From: Bacillota bacterium
GTDB taxonomy: Bacteria; Bacillota; UBA4882; UBA8346
Direction of reading: 5' to 3'
NCBI GenBank assembly: GCA_023426245.1
Contig: JAFABB010000003.1
Location: forward strand, 124,001-188,000
DNA: 64,000 nucleotides
The notes beneath the pieces are model-generated. The model was not told the DNA's origin, did no database searches, and saw only the letters and a list, made by a program, of their open reading frames with translations. This document shows positions 9,577 to 18,305 of this stretch, in pieces. The first letter of the stretch is position 1. Every line of letters starts with the position of its first letter. The translations under genes were made by a program, and so were the position numbers.

Positions 9577-11184
9577 ATGACCAGCTTGTTAATTGTTGAG
9601 GATGAGGAAGCGATTAAACAAAAATTAATGGGCAATGTCTCCTGGCACGAGTATGGGTTCAAGCCGGTCTTGGGCGCTTCCAACGGACTGGAGGCACTGG
9701 CTATTTTGGAACAGACCCCCATTGATGTCATGGTAACCGATATTCAAATGCCCAAAATGAATGGTATCGAATTAATTAAAGAAGTTAAAAAGCGCAATTA
9801 TTCAATGAAAATTATTGTAATATCGGGTTTTGCCGAGTTTGAATATGCACAGGAGTCGATCAAACTAAATGTAGCTGATTATCTTTTGAAACCTTTCGCC
9901 AGCCGCAGACTATTGGAGATTGTGCTTAGGCTAAAGGAACAAAGAGAGCAGGAACAGGCCGAAAAGACGGAACTACAAGAATTGCGCGATAATCTTCACA
10001 GAAATATGGAGGCTCTACGGGAAAAATTTTATTTGAATTTATTGAACCATAACATGGCGAGCATGGATATGGCGGCTGAATTAAAGTTCCTGGGATTGGA
10101 ACGTTTGGCTGATTTGCCGTATCAAGTTGCGGTCATTGAAATTCCGGAAGGGCTTCTCCGGGAGGTAACCGAGGAGGATAAATATCTTTTAAACCTGCAA
10201 TTTATGAATCAGGCCAAAAGACTATTAGATGGCGGGGATTATCATTATTTTGCCATGAATCAATTGCGGAATCAAATGACGGTTATTTTTTTCGCACCGG
10301 ATCTGGAACTTTCGGTTCGTTTGGAAGAATATTTAACCCAATTACGGTTAGCCATGAAACAATCGGTTACTATCGGTGTGGGAGGAAAATACTGCGGCTT
10401 TCAAGATCTCTCCGTCTCGTACCGGGAAGCGAAGCTGGCCTCTCAATATCGCTATATCCATGGACCCAACCGGGTCTTTGCCATTCGGGATGTAAATCTT
10501 GATAATCCCAATTATCACAAATATTATTATTATCTGCGTCAAAATCGTATTTTTGATGATCTGAGAGTGGGCGCATACTCAACAATCCGTGAAGATATTA
10601 AAGCTTTTATTGAGGAAATGCGGACTTCGAATATGAATCCCGAGTCGCTGCGGATCATTGCCAGTAATTTGATCCTGCTGACTTATACTACAATGAATGA
10701 ACTTGGATATAATTTAAACGAATTATTTGAGACAACCAGCCCCCATGCGCTTTCACCATTACGGGATGTCAATAATACCGAAAGTTTGGATGAGTTAGAA
10801 AACTTTTTAGTAATTTTTTATGAGAAGATTAGTGCTTATGCCAGTCAAAAACGGAATTCCTTGAACCAAAATCTGGTGGATGAAGCACGGAGGCTGGTCG
10901 ATGAGAATTATGCTTCGGATATTACTTTATCGGGAATGGCGGAGCGATATAAAATCAGTCCGGGATATTTAAGTTTACTTTTTTCAGAGCGAACGGGGAA
11001 AAATTTTATTGATTATCTAACCGAAAGAAGGATTAAAAAGGCTCAGGAATTGTTGAAACACACGGATATGAAAATCTATGAAATAGCATCCGCTGTAGGC
11101 TATAACGACTCTTACTATTTCAGCAACTGTTTTAAGAAGGTTGTGGGAGTCGCCCCCAGCGAATTCCGGGGGAATAACTTATAG
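9577..11184 (+). CDS. Response regulator with AraC-type DNA-binding domain (YesN type)
   Basis: A 535-residue regulator. The N-terminal receiver domain carries the acidic pocket VEDEE (residues 7-11), the phosphoacceptor Asp55 in VTDIQMPK and the conserved Lys in LLKPF near 105. A coiled-coil and a long middle region follow, and an AraC/XylS two-helix-turn-helix domain occupies about 430-532, ending in VGYNDSYYFSNCFKKVVGVAP. It is the natural partner of the YesM-type kinase upstream. Likely targets are the adjacent sugar transporter and chemoreceptor genes, or genes beyond the window (inferred). Confidence 0.93.
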   Translation: MTSLLIVEDEEAIKQKLMGNVSWHEYGFKPVLGASNGLEALAILEQTPIDVMVTDIQMPKMNGIELIKEVKKRNYSMKIIVISGFAEFEYAQESIKLNVADYLLKPFASRRLLEIVLRLKEQREQEQAEKTELQELRDNLHRNMEALREKFYLNLLNHNMASMDMAAELKFLGLERLADLPYQVAVIEIPEGLLREVTEEDKYLLNLQFMNQAKRLLDGGDYHYFAMNQLRNQMTVIFFAPDLELSVRLEEYLTQLRLAMKQSVTIGVGGKYCGFQDLSVSYREAKLASQYRYIHGPNRVFAIRDVNLDNPNYHKYYYYLRQNRIFDDLRVGAYSTIREDIKAFIEEMRTSNMNPESLRIIASNLILLTYTTMNELGYNLNELFETTSPHALSPLRDVNNTESLDELENFLVIFYEKISAYASQKRNSLNQNLVDEARRLVDENYASDITLSGMAERYKISPGYLSLLFSERTGKNFIDYLTERRIKKAQELLKHTDMKIYEIASAVGYNDSYYFSNCFKKVVGVAPSEFRGNNL

Positions 11185-11279
11185 AGACTGGTAAAGTCTA
11201 TAAAGGATATTTTATGGGAATCAGCGAATAAATTAAAAATAAGAATGAGCTGCAGTTTCTATGCGAAAGGGTGCTTTTT

Positions 11280-14200
11280 ATGCCGAAATATCCGGATATT
11301 AAAAAGATTCTAATCATGGGTCCGGGACCGGTGACGATTGGTCAGTCTGGAGAATTTGACGATGCAATGTCCCAGGCCAGTATCGCTTTGAAGCGGGAAG
11401 GTTTTCAAACCATCATTGTCAACAGTAATCCGGTTACATTATCCAGTGATATTGAGTCGGCTGATAAGGTTTACATTGAGCCAATGACTTTGGATAATCT
11501 TAAAAAAATTATTATCCGGGAAAAGCCGGAAGCGATATTGCCGGTATTTGGCGGGCAAAATGCCGTCAATATGGCATTGTTTTTAGCAAGATCCGGCATT
11601 CTCACCCAATATCAAATTCAATTACTGGGTGTCTCGGAAACTGTTATTGAAAAAACAGAAGACCGTTTGAAATTTAGGGACTGGGTGACTGAATTAGGCC
11701 TTAAACTCCCAGCCGGTGATATTGCTACAACTCTGGGCGAAGGAATGGCCATTGGGCAAAAAATCGGATTTCCGGTGGCTCTCCGGGCTTCTTTGGCCGT
11801 GGAAGGCTCTGGAGTGATGATTGCCTATAACCAAGAAGAGTTGGAAGAATTTTTGGAGATGACCTTGAGTCTTTCACCCATCCATCAAGTTTTGGTGGAG
11901 AAGACTTTGGATGGATTCCGTGAATTTGAGTTTGAACTTCTCCGGGATGGGGATGGCCAAACCATGATCGTCACTTCTTTGGAAAACATTGATCCGGTAG
12001 GCGTTCATACGGGGAATAGCGCAGTTGTTATTCCGGCCCAAGGCTTAAGCTCAGATGATTATCAAAATCTAACCGAAATTTGTCAGAAGATTGTTCAAGG
12101 ATTGGGTGTTATCGGCAATGTCAACATTCAAATAGCCGTTAACTTAAATGATAAAACGATCTTCCCCATTGAAATCAATCCCAGGTTTACCAAGAGTACT
12201 GCACTGGCGGCCAAAGCAACCGGATATCAAATTCCGGCAATAGCGGCCAGGCTGGCAGCAGGTTTTAGTTTGGCGGATTTGGGATTGGCGGGTATGGTTT
12301 CGTCCGGCCGAAGAACAGCAACAACCGCCGGATATACGGCTGTAAAGTTGCCATGCTTTAGCTTTGACAAGTTTTCCGCAGCTGATTCAATATTGGGTAC
12401 AACCTTAAAAGCCGTTGGAGAAGTAATGGCTTTTGGCTGCGATTTTAAGGAAGCTTTCCAAAAAGCTTTACGTTCGTTGCCGGAGGAACGGTATGGACTT
12501 GGAGCCGATGGGAAAGATGTCGACGAATCGAAGTTAACTATCTGGGAGCTCAAAGATAAGCTGAGCAATGCCAATCCGGAGCGTTGGTTTTATACACGTT
12601 ATGCTTTAAGGCGGGGCATGTCGAGCGGGGAATTAATCGACATCTCCAAATTGAGTCCTTGGTTTATTCATGAAATTCAAGAGTTGGGAACTCTTGAAAA
12701 AAAATTGACGACCTATGCCTTATATAACTTAACAGCGGAAGTACTGTTGCAGGCTAAAAAGTGGGGTTTCTCTGATGTGCAATTAGCTTATCTTTTACGT
12801 GCCACAGATGATGAGGTAAGGGAGACCAGACGCAAAAAGGAGATTTCATGTCATTACTTTCCCGTTGATTTGATAGGAATCCAAGAAAAAGTCACACCCT
12901 GTTATTTTTCTACTTATGACCACGGGCGTCCGGTAGAAGTCCAACAAGGTTCGAAAATCTTACTGTTGGGAACCGGGGCCAACCGTATCACCCAAGGTAC
13001 GGAGGATGATTATTCCTTGATCCATGCCGCCAAGGCTGTCCGGGAAAAGGGATATGCAAGCATCATGATCAATTGCAGTCCGACTTCCATTACCACCGAT
13101 CCTCTGAATATTGGCGTAATTTATTTTGAACCCCTCGTGAAAGAGGATATTTTAAATGTGATGGATCAAGAAAAGTGCGCAGCGGCCATTTTACAATTTA
13201 GTGGGAAATTAGCCTCTGAATTATCAGCCCCGCTTCGAAAGGCCGGGCTCCAAATCCTGGGACCCTCGGGGGACAATCCAGACGGGATCCGGGAAATTTT
13301 AAAAAAGAATCTGCCCGATCTGGGGTTATGCTTGCCGGAGAGCGGAGCGGCTACTGATATAAAAGAAGGGATGGAGCTCGCAGGTAAGATGGGGTATCCG
13401 GTTATCGCCCGCTCGGCCAATAAACCGGTGGAGGTTTGTTTTGATGGTGAAGATTTACGGAGTTCCATGGAATGCCTTAAAGGCCCTCAAAACAACCCCG
13501 TATGGATCGAAAAATATATGGATGACGGGATTGGTCTGTTGGTTCACTGTGTGTTTGACGGGAATGACTTTGTGATCTGCGGAATCGCCGAGCAAATTGA
13601 GGAAGCCGGGATTCATCCTTCCGATTGCGCTTGCGCCATTCCGCCTTATTCCATCAATGAAGCGATGATTTCCCAAATAAAGTCGCTAACGGGTTCGATC
13701 CTTAAAGCCTTGCAAGTGAAGGGATACCTCCGTATCCAGTATGCCGTGAAACATGAGCGGATTTATTTATTAAATGTAAAATCCCAGGCGGATTCGTTGT
13801 TGCCCTTTATTAGCAAGGCGACCGGGGTAGACTGGTCCGGTGCAGCCGTTAAAATTCTATTGGGTGATTCTATTAAGGCTCAGGGCTTGAGTGAACGGGT
13901 CCTGCACCACACTGCGATTCGGGAGGCTGTTTTCTCGTTCGATAAGTTTCCGGGCGTCGATACCCTGTTGGGGCCATCCATGCGGTCCAGCGGTGAGGTG
14001 ATGGGGATTGATCCCGATTTTGGAATGGCTTTTATTAAATCTCAATTGGCGGCCGGAGAGAGAATACCTGAAGCCGGAGCGATTTATGTGAGCATCCGGG
14101 ATGAAGACAAGAGGGCTTTTAGCGGGATTGCCAAACAGTTTATTGACTTGGGTTTCACGATAATGGCCGGGGAAGAAACGGCGGATTTTTTGAACCGCAA

Positions 14201-14468
14201 CAATTTGCCGTGCCGGCCGGTGAATAGAGTCGGTCAAGGCAGGCCCAATATTATGGATAAAATTAAGAATGGAGAAGTTCACTGGATTATCAGCATCAAT
14301 TCCGGACGAAAAACCAGTCCGGCCGAAGCTCAAATTCGCAGCTCCGCCGTGGGACGGGGAATTTCGATCACCACGACTCTATCTGGTGCCCGGGCTCTTG
14401 TGCTAGGGTTGCAGCAATATTCCAAAAGTCAGCTGAGCGTTAAATCTTTGCCGGAATATTTTAATTAG
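11280..14468 (+). CDS. CarB-like protein: divergent carbamoyl-phosphate synthase large-subunit paralogue
   Basis: A 1062-residue protein with the full CarB architecture: two ATP-grasp halves joined by an oligomerisation segment, plus an MGS-like C-terminus. Start at ATG 11280, with AAAGGG ten bases upstream. It matches CarB end to end (GPGPVTIGQSGEFD at 13-26; SLENIDPVGVHTGN near 236; MRSSGEVMGIDPDFG near 901) but is clearly divergent. In the first half the metal ligands seem kept (Gln284, Glu298, Asn300), while the glycine-rich loop reads AVEGSGVM instead of the usual TMGGSGGG. In the second half the Glu and Asn ligands appear replaced by Asn832 and Lys834 (YLLNVKSQ where CarB has a VLEVNPR-like sequence), and the second glycine-rich loop is lost. 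No carA or pyr gene is adjacent. It may make a different acyl phosphate, act as a regulator or be decaying. The housekeeping CarB must lie elsewhere. Confidence 0.85.
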   Translation: MPKYPDIKKILIMGPGPVTIGQSGEFDDAMSQASIALKREGFQTIIVNSNPVTLSSDIESADKVYIEPMTLDNLKKIIIREKPEAILPVFGGQNAVNMALFLARSGILTQYQIQLLGVSETVIEKTEDRLKFRDWVTELGLKLPAGDIATTLGEGMAIGQKIGFPVALRASLAVEGSGVMIAYNQEELEEFLEMTLSLSPIHQVLVEKTLDGFREFEFELLRDGDGQTMIVTSLENIDPVGVHTGNSAVVIPAQGLSSDDYQNLTEICQKIVQGLGVIGNVNIQIAVNLNDKTIFPIEINPRFTKSTALAAKATGYQIPAIAARLAAGFSLADLGLAGMVSSGRRTATTAGYTAVKLPCFSFDKFSAADSILGTTLKAVGEVMAFGCDFKEAFQKALRSLPEERYGLGADGKDVDESKLTIWELKDKLSNANPERWFYTRYALRRGMSSGELIDISKLSPWFIHEIQELGTLEKKLTTYALYNLTAEVLLQAKKWGFSDVQLAYLLRATDDEVRETRRKKEISCHYFPVDLIGIQEKVTPCYFSTYDHGRPVEVQQGSKILLLGTGANRITQGTEDDYSLIHAAKAVREKGYASIMINCSPTSITTDPLNIGVIYFEPLVKEDILNVMDQEKCAAAILQFSGKLASELSAPLRKAGLQILGPSGDNPDGIREILKKNLPDLGLCLPESGAATDIKEGMELAGKMGYPVIARSANKPVEVCFDGEDLRSSMECLKGPQNNPVWIEKYMDDGIGLLVHCVFDGNDFVICGIAEQIEEAGIHPSDCACAIPPYSINEAMISQIKSLTGSILKALQVKGYLRIQYAVKHERIYLLNVKSQADSLLPFISKATGVDWSGAAVKILLGDSIKAQGLSERVLHHTAIREAVFSFDKFPGVDTLLGPSMRSSGEVMGIDPDFGMAFIKSQLAAGERIPEAGAIYVSIRDEDKRAFSGIAKQFIDLGFTIMAGEETADFLNRNNLPCRPVNRVGQGRPNIMDKIKNGEVHWIISINSGRKTSPAEAQIRSSAVGRGISITTTLSGARALVLGLQQYSKSQLSVKSLPEYFN

Positions 14469-14488
14469 TTTCCTTATTATTCCTATAC

Positions 14489-14517
14489 TTGACACCTAAA
14501 GAGCGGTGTGTTAAAAT
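14489..14517 (+). promoter_or_regulatory. Sigma-A-like promoter of the tRNA cluster
   Basis: TTGACA at 14489-14494 and TAAAAT at 14512-14517, separated by exactly 17 bases. It lies 98 bases before tRNA-Ser(TGA), and the truncated tRNA-Ser copy lies in between. The spacing and near-consensus hexamers make this one of the clearest promoters in the window. Confidence 0.7.
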
Positions 14518-14571
14518 GATTCATGCGTTCCGAGAAATTGATTTCGGAATTTGTCCGATGAAGTTTTTTGT

Positions 14572-14597
14572 AGGAGTGTCCGAGCGGTTTAAACCCC
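14572..14597 (+). pseudogene. Truncated duplicate of the 5' end of tRNA-Ser
   Basis: The bases AGGAGTGTCCGAGCGGTTTA repeat the acceptor/D-arm start of tRNA-Ser(TGA), with one change (C for T in the D loop). The exact offset is 45 bases. No anticodon arm or 3' half follows before the intact gene begins, so it cannot fold as a tRNA. Confidence 0.55.
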
Positions 14598-14614
14598 TTT
14601 CGGAGATGTTCTCT

Positions 14615-14703
<89 letters not shown>

Positions 14704-14818
14704 ATAAAAAAGAAAAGTTGAGTAAACAAAATTTCATAGATTGAGAAGTTAAAAGGGTAAGATAAAACTCTAAAAGAATTTTTCACTTTTCCCTTTAGAC
14801 TTTACACTTTATTTCACT

Positions 14819-14910
14819 GGAGAGGTACCCAAGTCGGTTGAAGGGGATGGTTTGCTAAACCATTAGTAGGAGTAATCCTAGCGAGGGTTCGAATCCCTCC
14901 CTCTCCGCCA
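14819..14910 (+). tRNA. tRNA-Ser (anticodon GCT)
   Basis: A 92-base class II tRNA with encoded CCA. Acceptor GGAGAGG (14819-14825) pairs with CCTCTCC (14900-14906). The anticodon loop is TTTGCTAAA, reading AGC/AGU serine codons, and a long variable arm (TTAGTAGGAGTAATCCTAG) follows. Confidence 0.96.
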
Positions 14911-14947
14911 GAAAATAATTCAGTCGAAAGGCTGATTTATATATCAT

Positions 14948-15023
14948 GCGCCCGTAGCTCAGCGGATAGAGTATTTGACTACGAATCAAAGGGCCGAAGG
15001 TTCAAGTCCTTCCGGGCGCACCA
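14948..15023 (+). tRNA. tRNA-Arg (anticodon ACG)
   Basis: A 76-base tRNA with encoded CCA. Acceptor GCGCCCG (14948-14954) pairs with CGGGCGC (15013-15019), discriminator A. The anticodon stem TTTGA/TCAAA encloses a loop with ACG, whose A34 is normally converted to inosine to read CGN codons. A terminator follows within about 12 bases. Confidence 0.96.
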
Positions 15024-15035
15024 TTTGAAAATCCA

Positions 15036-15057
15036 CCACTTAAAAAGTGGTTTTTTT
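15036..15057 (+). terminator. Rho-independent terminator of the tRNA cluster
   Basis: Stem CCACT/AGTGG with a five-base loop followed by a run of seven T residues, directly after tRNA-Arg(ACG). Flanking A and T runs can extend the stem. Confidence 0.85.
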
Positions 15058-15187
15058 ATTGTAAATGAAAGTTCGGCGGAAGTGGCCAAACCTGTTCGCA
15101 AATGCTGGCTAGCTCGCCCTTGTCTCCGGGAACTTCCTGATGGAACGTTACCACGAAAAGCCCTAAGGGCTTTGGAGCAAATCATAA

Positions 15188-15228
15188 TAAAACCTCCGCG
15201 TTTTTTTTGAAATGGGAGGTTTTTAATA
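15188..15228 (+). terminator. Hairpin with T-run, possible terminator
   Basis: AAAACCTCC and GGAGGTTTT pair across a loop of about 15 bases, with T residues after the second arm. No gene was recognised just upstream; 15058-15187 has no convincing ORF, so this may terminate read-through or a small RNA. Confidence 0.45.
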
Positions 15229-15299
15229 TTTGTTTTTCGTTTCGATGTGGGATGGATGATTGTTCTTGAAATTCCAAGACCGCTTTTCAATTCAAGTAA

Positions 15300-15394
15300 T
15301 CTCGTGCTTTTCGTGGTTCAAAAGGTTTAAAGTTTAAATGACAAGGAAGAAAAAGACTATCAAACCACGAAACCCACGAACGGGCACGAAAAGA
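15300..15394. repeat. Dispersed inverted repeat with CACGAA units
   Basis: Left arm CTCGTGCTTTTCGTGGTTC (15300-15318) is complementary to parts of the right arm at 15361-15394, which carries three CACGAA units. As in the 9452-9510 repeat, the right arm is longer than the left. A related CACGAA stretch occurs at 46643-46674. The surrounding 15229-15459 holds no recognisable gene. Confidence 0.5.
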
Positions 15395-15459
15395 GGGGAG
15401 CCGGCCGGGTTGTTTTTCGTTTTTATCGCATGGAATTTAAGTGCCTTTTTAAAAATGTA

Positions 15460-15678
15460 TTATTTTTTTAAATTCGAAAGCCGCGCTTTAACCCCCGGAA
15501 TCCTCTCTTCCAACCATATCCGCTGATAGCGGTTAATCAGCTTGTCCAGCCTGATGCTGGCGGCTAAGACTCTGGAGTCGGTGCAACCGCAGATGTTGTA
15601 GGCTTCCTGAAGTTTGCGCCGTCCTTCAGCGATTTTTTGTTCCAAGGATGAGCGGGAGCTTGATTTTTTTCGTTTCAT
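15460..15678 (-). CDS. Spo0E-like aspartyl-phosphate phosphatase
   Basis: A 72-residue protein. Start taken at the ATG at 15678, preceded by AGGGG; the upstream ATG at 15735 lacks an RBS and would add a non-conserved tail. The family pattern is visible: an N-terminal helix (LEQKIAEGRRKLQEAY), then residues ending in ASIRLDKLINRYQR, which corresponds to the S-x-x-LD-x-LI motif of Spo0E proteins. In bacilli these dephosphorylate Spo0A~P and delay sporulation. It stands alone on the minus strand between the tRNAs and an XRE gene. Confidence 0.82.
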   Translation of the reverse strand: MKRKKSSSRSSLEQKIAEGRRKLQEAYNICGCTDSRVLAASIRLDKLINRYQRIWLEERIPGVKARLSNLKK

Positions 15679-15875
15679 GATCCCCTGCTTTAAAAAGTGA
15701 TAATTGAAAAGAGAAAAGCGATTTTCTGTGGTCAAAACTGGAAGGATATAAAATTTATGGAAATCAAAGAGCCGGAGCGGGTTCTTTTTTACTCTTTTCT
15801 CTTTCAGCTTGCTTATAGTATAATGGAAGCAATTGAATTTTTAACCAATTGATGCTTATCAAGGGCCAACTGGTG

Positions 15876-15932
15876 CCGGGCATTAACAAACCAGGCCTCA
15901 AAAAAAGTGAGTTTGGGCCGGTGGTTTTGTTG
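15876..15932. repeat. Imperfect inverted repeat upstream of the XRE gene
   Basis: Arms AACAAACCAGGCC and GGCCGGTGGTTTTGTT flank an A-rich loop that itself holds CTCA/GTGAG. It is an imperfect stem and could terminate transcription on either strand. Nothing else is evident in 15736-15943. Confidence 0.35.
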
Positions 15933-15943
15933 TGCATTTTCGA

Positions 15944-15972
15944 TGTAATTGCGTGAATTGTTTCAAATTACA
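15944..15972 (+). promoter_or_regulatory. Candidate operator in front of the XRE regulator gene
   Basis: Inverted repeat TGTAATT (15944-15950) and AATTACA (15966-15972), arms 7 bases with a 15-base centre, about 50 bases before the XRE start. XRE-type regulators commonly bind such dyads next to their own gene. This is inference from position and symmetry. Confidence 0.4.
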
Positions 15973-16023
15973 AGTTTATTATATTTGAATTATTCTAAAA
16001 TGTCAAGGAGATAATTTTGAATA

Positions 16024-16500
16024 ATGCAAAATTCTATTGGTGAGCGAATCGTCCTTATAAGACAACAATTTGAAATTAATCAAGGTCAATTGAGTGAAGA
16101 AATTGGAATGAATCAAGGTCTTGTATCAAAATTTGAAAAAAATAAACGTGAGCCTTCGAAGGGGTTTCTTAATGCCATGATGCTGCGGTTTGGGGCCAAT
16201 CCGGAATGGATAATGACCGGTGAAGGGGAAATGTTTATTACAGCGGAGGAGTATATCGCCAGAGGGATCGAACTCCTGGGCCCTGCTTCGATGAGCCGGG
16301 GGTTTGCCAATGTTTTTAGGGACTCCCGCTTTACGGAGTTTCAATCTTTCCTTGATACGGACAAGTTCAATCCGGAACGCGGAGATGATAAGCTCGGCGA
16401 ATTTTTACAACAGGCGGCCCAGGTGTGGCGTCAAGGGGACGGCAGAATTCGCAGGGCTTTGAGCCGGTTTGTGAAGGGATATTTGGAGAAAGATGAATGA
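16024..16500 (+). CDS. XRE-family transcriptional regulator
   Basis: A 158-residue protein with an N-terminal helix-turn-helix of the Cro/C1 type (residues about 7-60: GERIVLIRQQFEINQGQLSEE, then IGMNQGLVSKFEKNKREPS). The segment FGANPEWIMTGEGEMF is typical of phage-like and SinR-like XRE regulators. The rest is a predicted helical tail of unknown function. AAGGAG lies 13 bases before the ATG, a long but usable spacing; no in-frame alternative is closer. It is the only plus-strand gene between the Spo0E gene and the ger operon. Confidence 0.85.
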   Translation: MQNSIGERIVLIRQQFEINQGQLSEEIGMNQGLVSKFEKNKREPSKGFLNAMMLRFGANPEWIMTGEGEMFITAEEYIARGIELLGPASMSRGFANVFRDSRFTEFQSFLDTDKFNPERGDDKLGEFLQQAAQVWRQGDGRIRRALSRFVKGYLEKDE

Positions 16501-16684
16501 TTGGCGTTTGGCCTATCCGGTTACGGAAAGGTGTTTATTTATCCTTTGTTAGTTCTCAACCCCAAACTTCCGGCAATCAGTCCTTGAACATATCGGTCTT
16601 TCAACATATCACCCCTTCATGACTAAAGCCCTTGAAATTGACTCTTTGTCTATCCTATGAATGGTTCTTATGCATTTTATTGGA

Positions 16685-17158
16685 CTAAGATGCCAGGGGA
16701 ATCTTATAAACCCGGTTCAAATAGAATGTTATCCCCAAATGAATGGCCAGGGAAATCAGGAAAGTTCCTGTGTAATTCCAATGATGGTATGTCAACATCC
16801 GGTTCCAAATCTGAATGAAATGGATTCCTGCCGCGATCGTTGGAATGAATAAAAGAAGTAAAAGCCGGGGCCAAAGATGTTGATATTTGCTTAAAAAATG
16901 GGCAAAAAAGATCTCCGTCGGGGTCCAGGCGGCTGAAAGGATGACAGGTATTCTACCAATATAAAGAAAATCAACCTGATGATAAATCCAAAATCCAAAC
17001 CAGTTTTGCATGATTAAAAGCAGGATGGTAGCTATACCCAGCCCGCTGATAAGACCGAATAAAGCAAATTTTTTAATCTCGCGCCAAGGTACAGTCAAGC
17101 CCATCAATAAGAGTGAGCCGGCAAAAATAATTAACCCCATGAAGAATTCAAAATGCAA
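16685..17158 (-). CDS. Small polytopic membrane protein at the end of the first ger operon
   Basis: About 157 residues with four to five hydrophobic helices and a conserved-looking HWNYTGTF segment near the C-terminus. The frame is open to 17224, overlapping gerC, but TTG at 17158 has AGAAAGGA 12 bases upstream and follows the gerC stop, so I prefer it. It resembles the uncharacterised CBO0543-type membrane proteins of spore formers, from memory only. Its place behind gerC suggests a spore-membrane role, which is inferred. Confidence 0.6.
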   Translation of the reverse strand: MHFEFFMGLIIFAGSLLLMGLTVPWREIKKFALFGLISGLGIATILLLIMQNWFGFWIYHQVDFLYIGRIPVILSAAWTPTEIFFAHFLSKYQHLWPRLLLLLFIPTIAAGIHFIQIWNRMLTYHHWNYTGTFLISLAIHLGITFYLNRVYKIPLAS

Positions 17159-17192
17159 TTGGATAATATTCCTTTCTATACCTGTTGACGAA

Positions 17193-18305
17193 TTAAAACG
17201 CCGGTGAATAGTTCCGGAAATCAAACGCTACTTTAACATCAACCGGAAATCCCGGATAAGCCTGAGCCCAATTCTTGATTCCGGCGATCTCCATATATTT
17301 TCGGAAACCTATCGGATCGGAATTTAAGGATTGCAGTTTCTTGACAAAAGATAAAACCTGATCCCGCAATTGTTCTTCCATTTCCTTCTTAAACAGCTTA
17401 TAGGTGCCGACCCGGTCCGGGAAAGTCGCCGGGATTTGGAGCAAAGTCCCTGAAACTTTGATCGCAACCTGCAATTTTTGATGGTTCACAATCCGGATAC
17501 TGGATTGATATTGTACTTTACTAAAGCCAATCCCTTGATTCTTGATGGTTATTTCTTTATACCCTTCTTCCACTTGGCTGGTTAGGACGCCGAAAAGATA
17601 ACTTTCATCCGGGCTGAGCGTTCCGGCTATTTTATCGCCATGAAATACTTTTAATCCTTTCAATAGATAACATTGATTATCCTGATCCACACCGATAACC
17701 GGCAGATAGGGATCGGTGATCCCGTTATCGATCCGCGCAATAACGTCCCAAAGGCGTATCGGAAAAGAATGGATCAATTTTAAAGACGAGACTTGTTGTT
17801 TGCCAATCATCAGTCCCGGCTGAATCTCAAATGGAGCTTCAAAACGGATGATGTCCGAGGCGCTATTTTCAGCACACATCACCAGGGTCTGAAAAGATAC
17901 CGTGGGCTGACGTAAAAAAACGGTCAGGAAAGAGATGAGATCTTGATCTGCTACTTGTGGTGCGAGAATGATGATTTTGACGTTTCCGATAACCATGGAT
18001 TGGAATATCCGGTCTTCCAGTTGTTGAATATCGTCCAGCAAAGAGCGGCCTTGGACAATGAACGGTTTAAAGGTGGGCCTTTGCCGATCGGTATGAGGCG
18101 AAGCGGTTTGAACCAAGTTTTTAATGGTGGGCACTTGAATGCTTAAGAGGACTTGGTCTTGATTGCCGTTTGCTGTTGCGTAATCCACTCCAAGAACAAG
18201 TGCTTGTGCCCGGTCTTCAATGGGGATGATATCCCAACAACCGGATAAGAAAATAGTTGTTAAAACAATGAGTAAACCCAACCGGCATTTTTTGATGGGT
18301 CTCAT
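17193..18305 (-). CDS. Spore germination lipoprotein, Ger(x)C family
   Basis: The C subunit of a germinant receptor, 370 residues. Start at ATG 18305, which overlaps the gerB stop (ATGA) and has GGAGC upstream. The lipobox LSGCWD (Cys at about 23) marks it as a lipoprotein, and CWDxxPIEDRA is the family's opening motif. The remainder follows the GerAC pattern (ALVLGVDY, YLFGVLTSQVEEGYKEI). It should sit on the outer face of the spore inner membrane with the GerA and GerB proteins encoded upstream. Confidence 0.93.
   Translation of the reverse strand: MRPIKKCRLGLLIVLTTIFLSGCWDIIPIEDRAQALVLGVDYATANGNQDQVLLSIQVPTIKNLVQTASPHTDRQRPTFKPFIVQGRSLLDDIQQLEDRIFQSMVIGNVKIIILAPQVADQDLISFLTVFLRQPTVSFQTLVMCAENSASDIIRFEAPFEIQPGLMIGKQQVSSLKLIHSFPIRLWDVIARIDNGITDPYLPVIGVDQDNQCYLLKGLKVFHGDKIAGTLSPDESYLFGVLTSQVEEGYKEITIKNQGIGFSKVQYQSSIRIVNHQKLQVAIKVSGTLLQIPATFPDRVGTYKLFKKEMEEQLRDQVLSFVKKLQSLNSDPIGFRKYMEIAGIKNWAQAYPGFPVDVKVAFDFRNYSPAF

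Noticed and set aside
13857..14333. 158-residue minus-strand ORF inside the CarB-like gene
   Set aside because: Antisense shadow, no recognisable motifs.
15058..15187. Short plus-strand frame after the tRNA cluster
   Set aside because: It begins inside the terminator, lacks an RBS and has no protein-like pattern.
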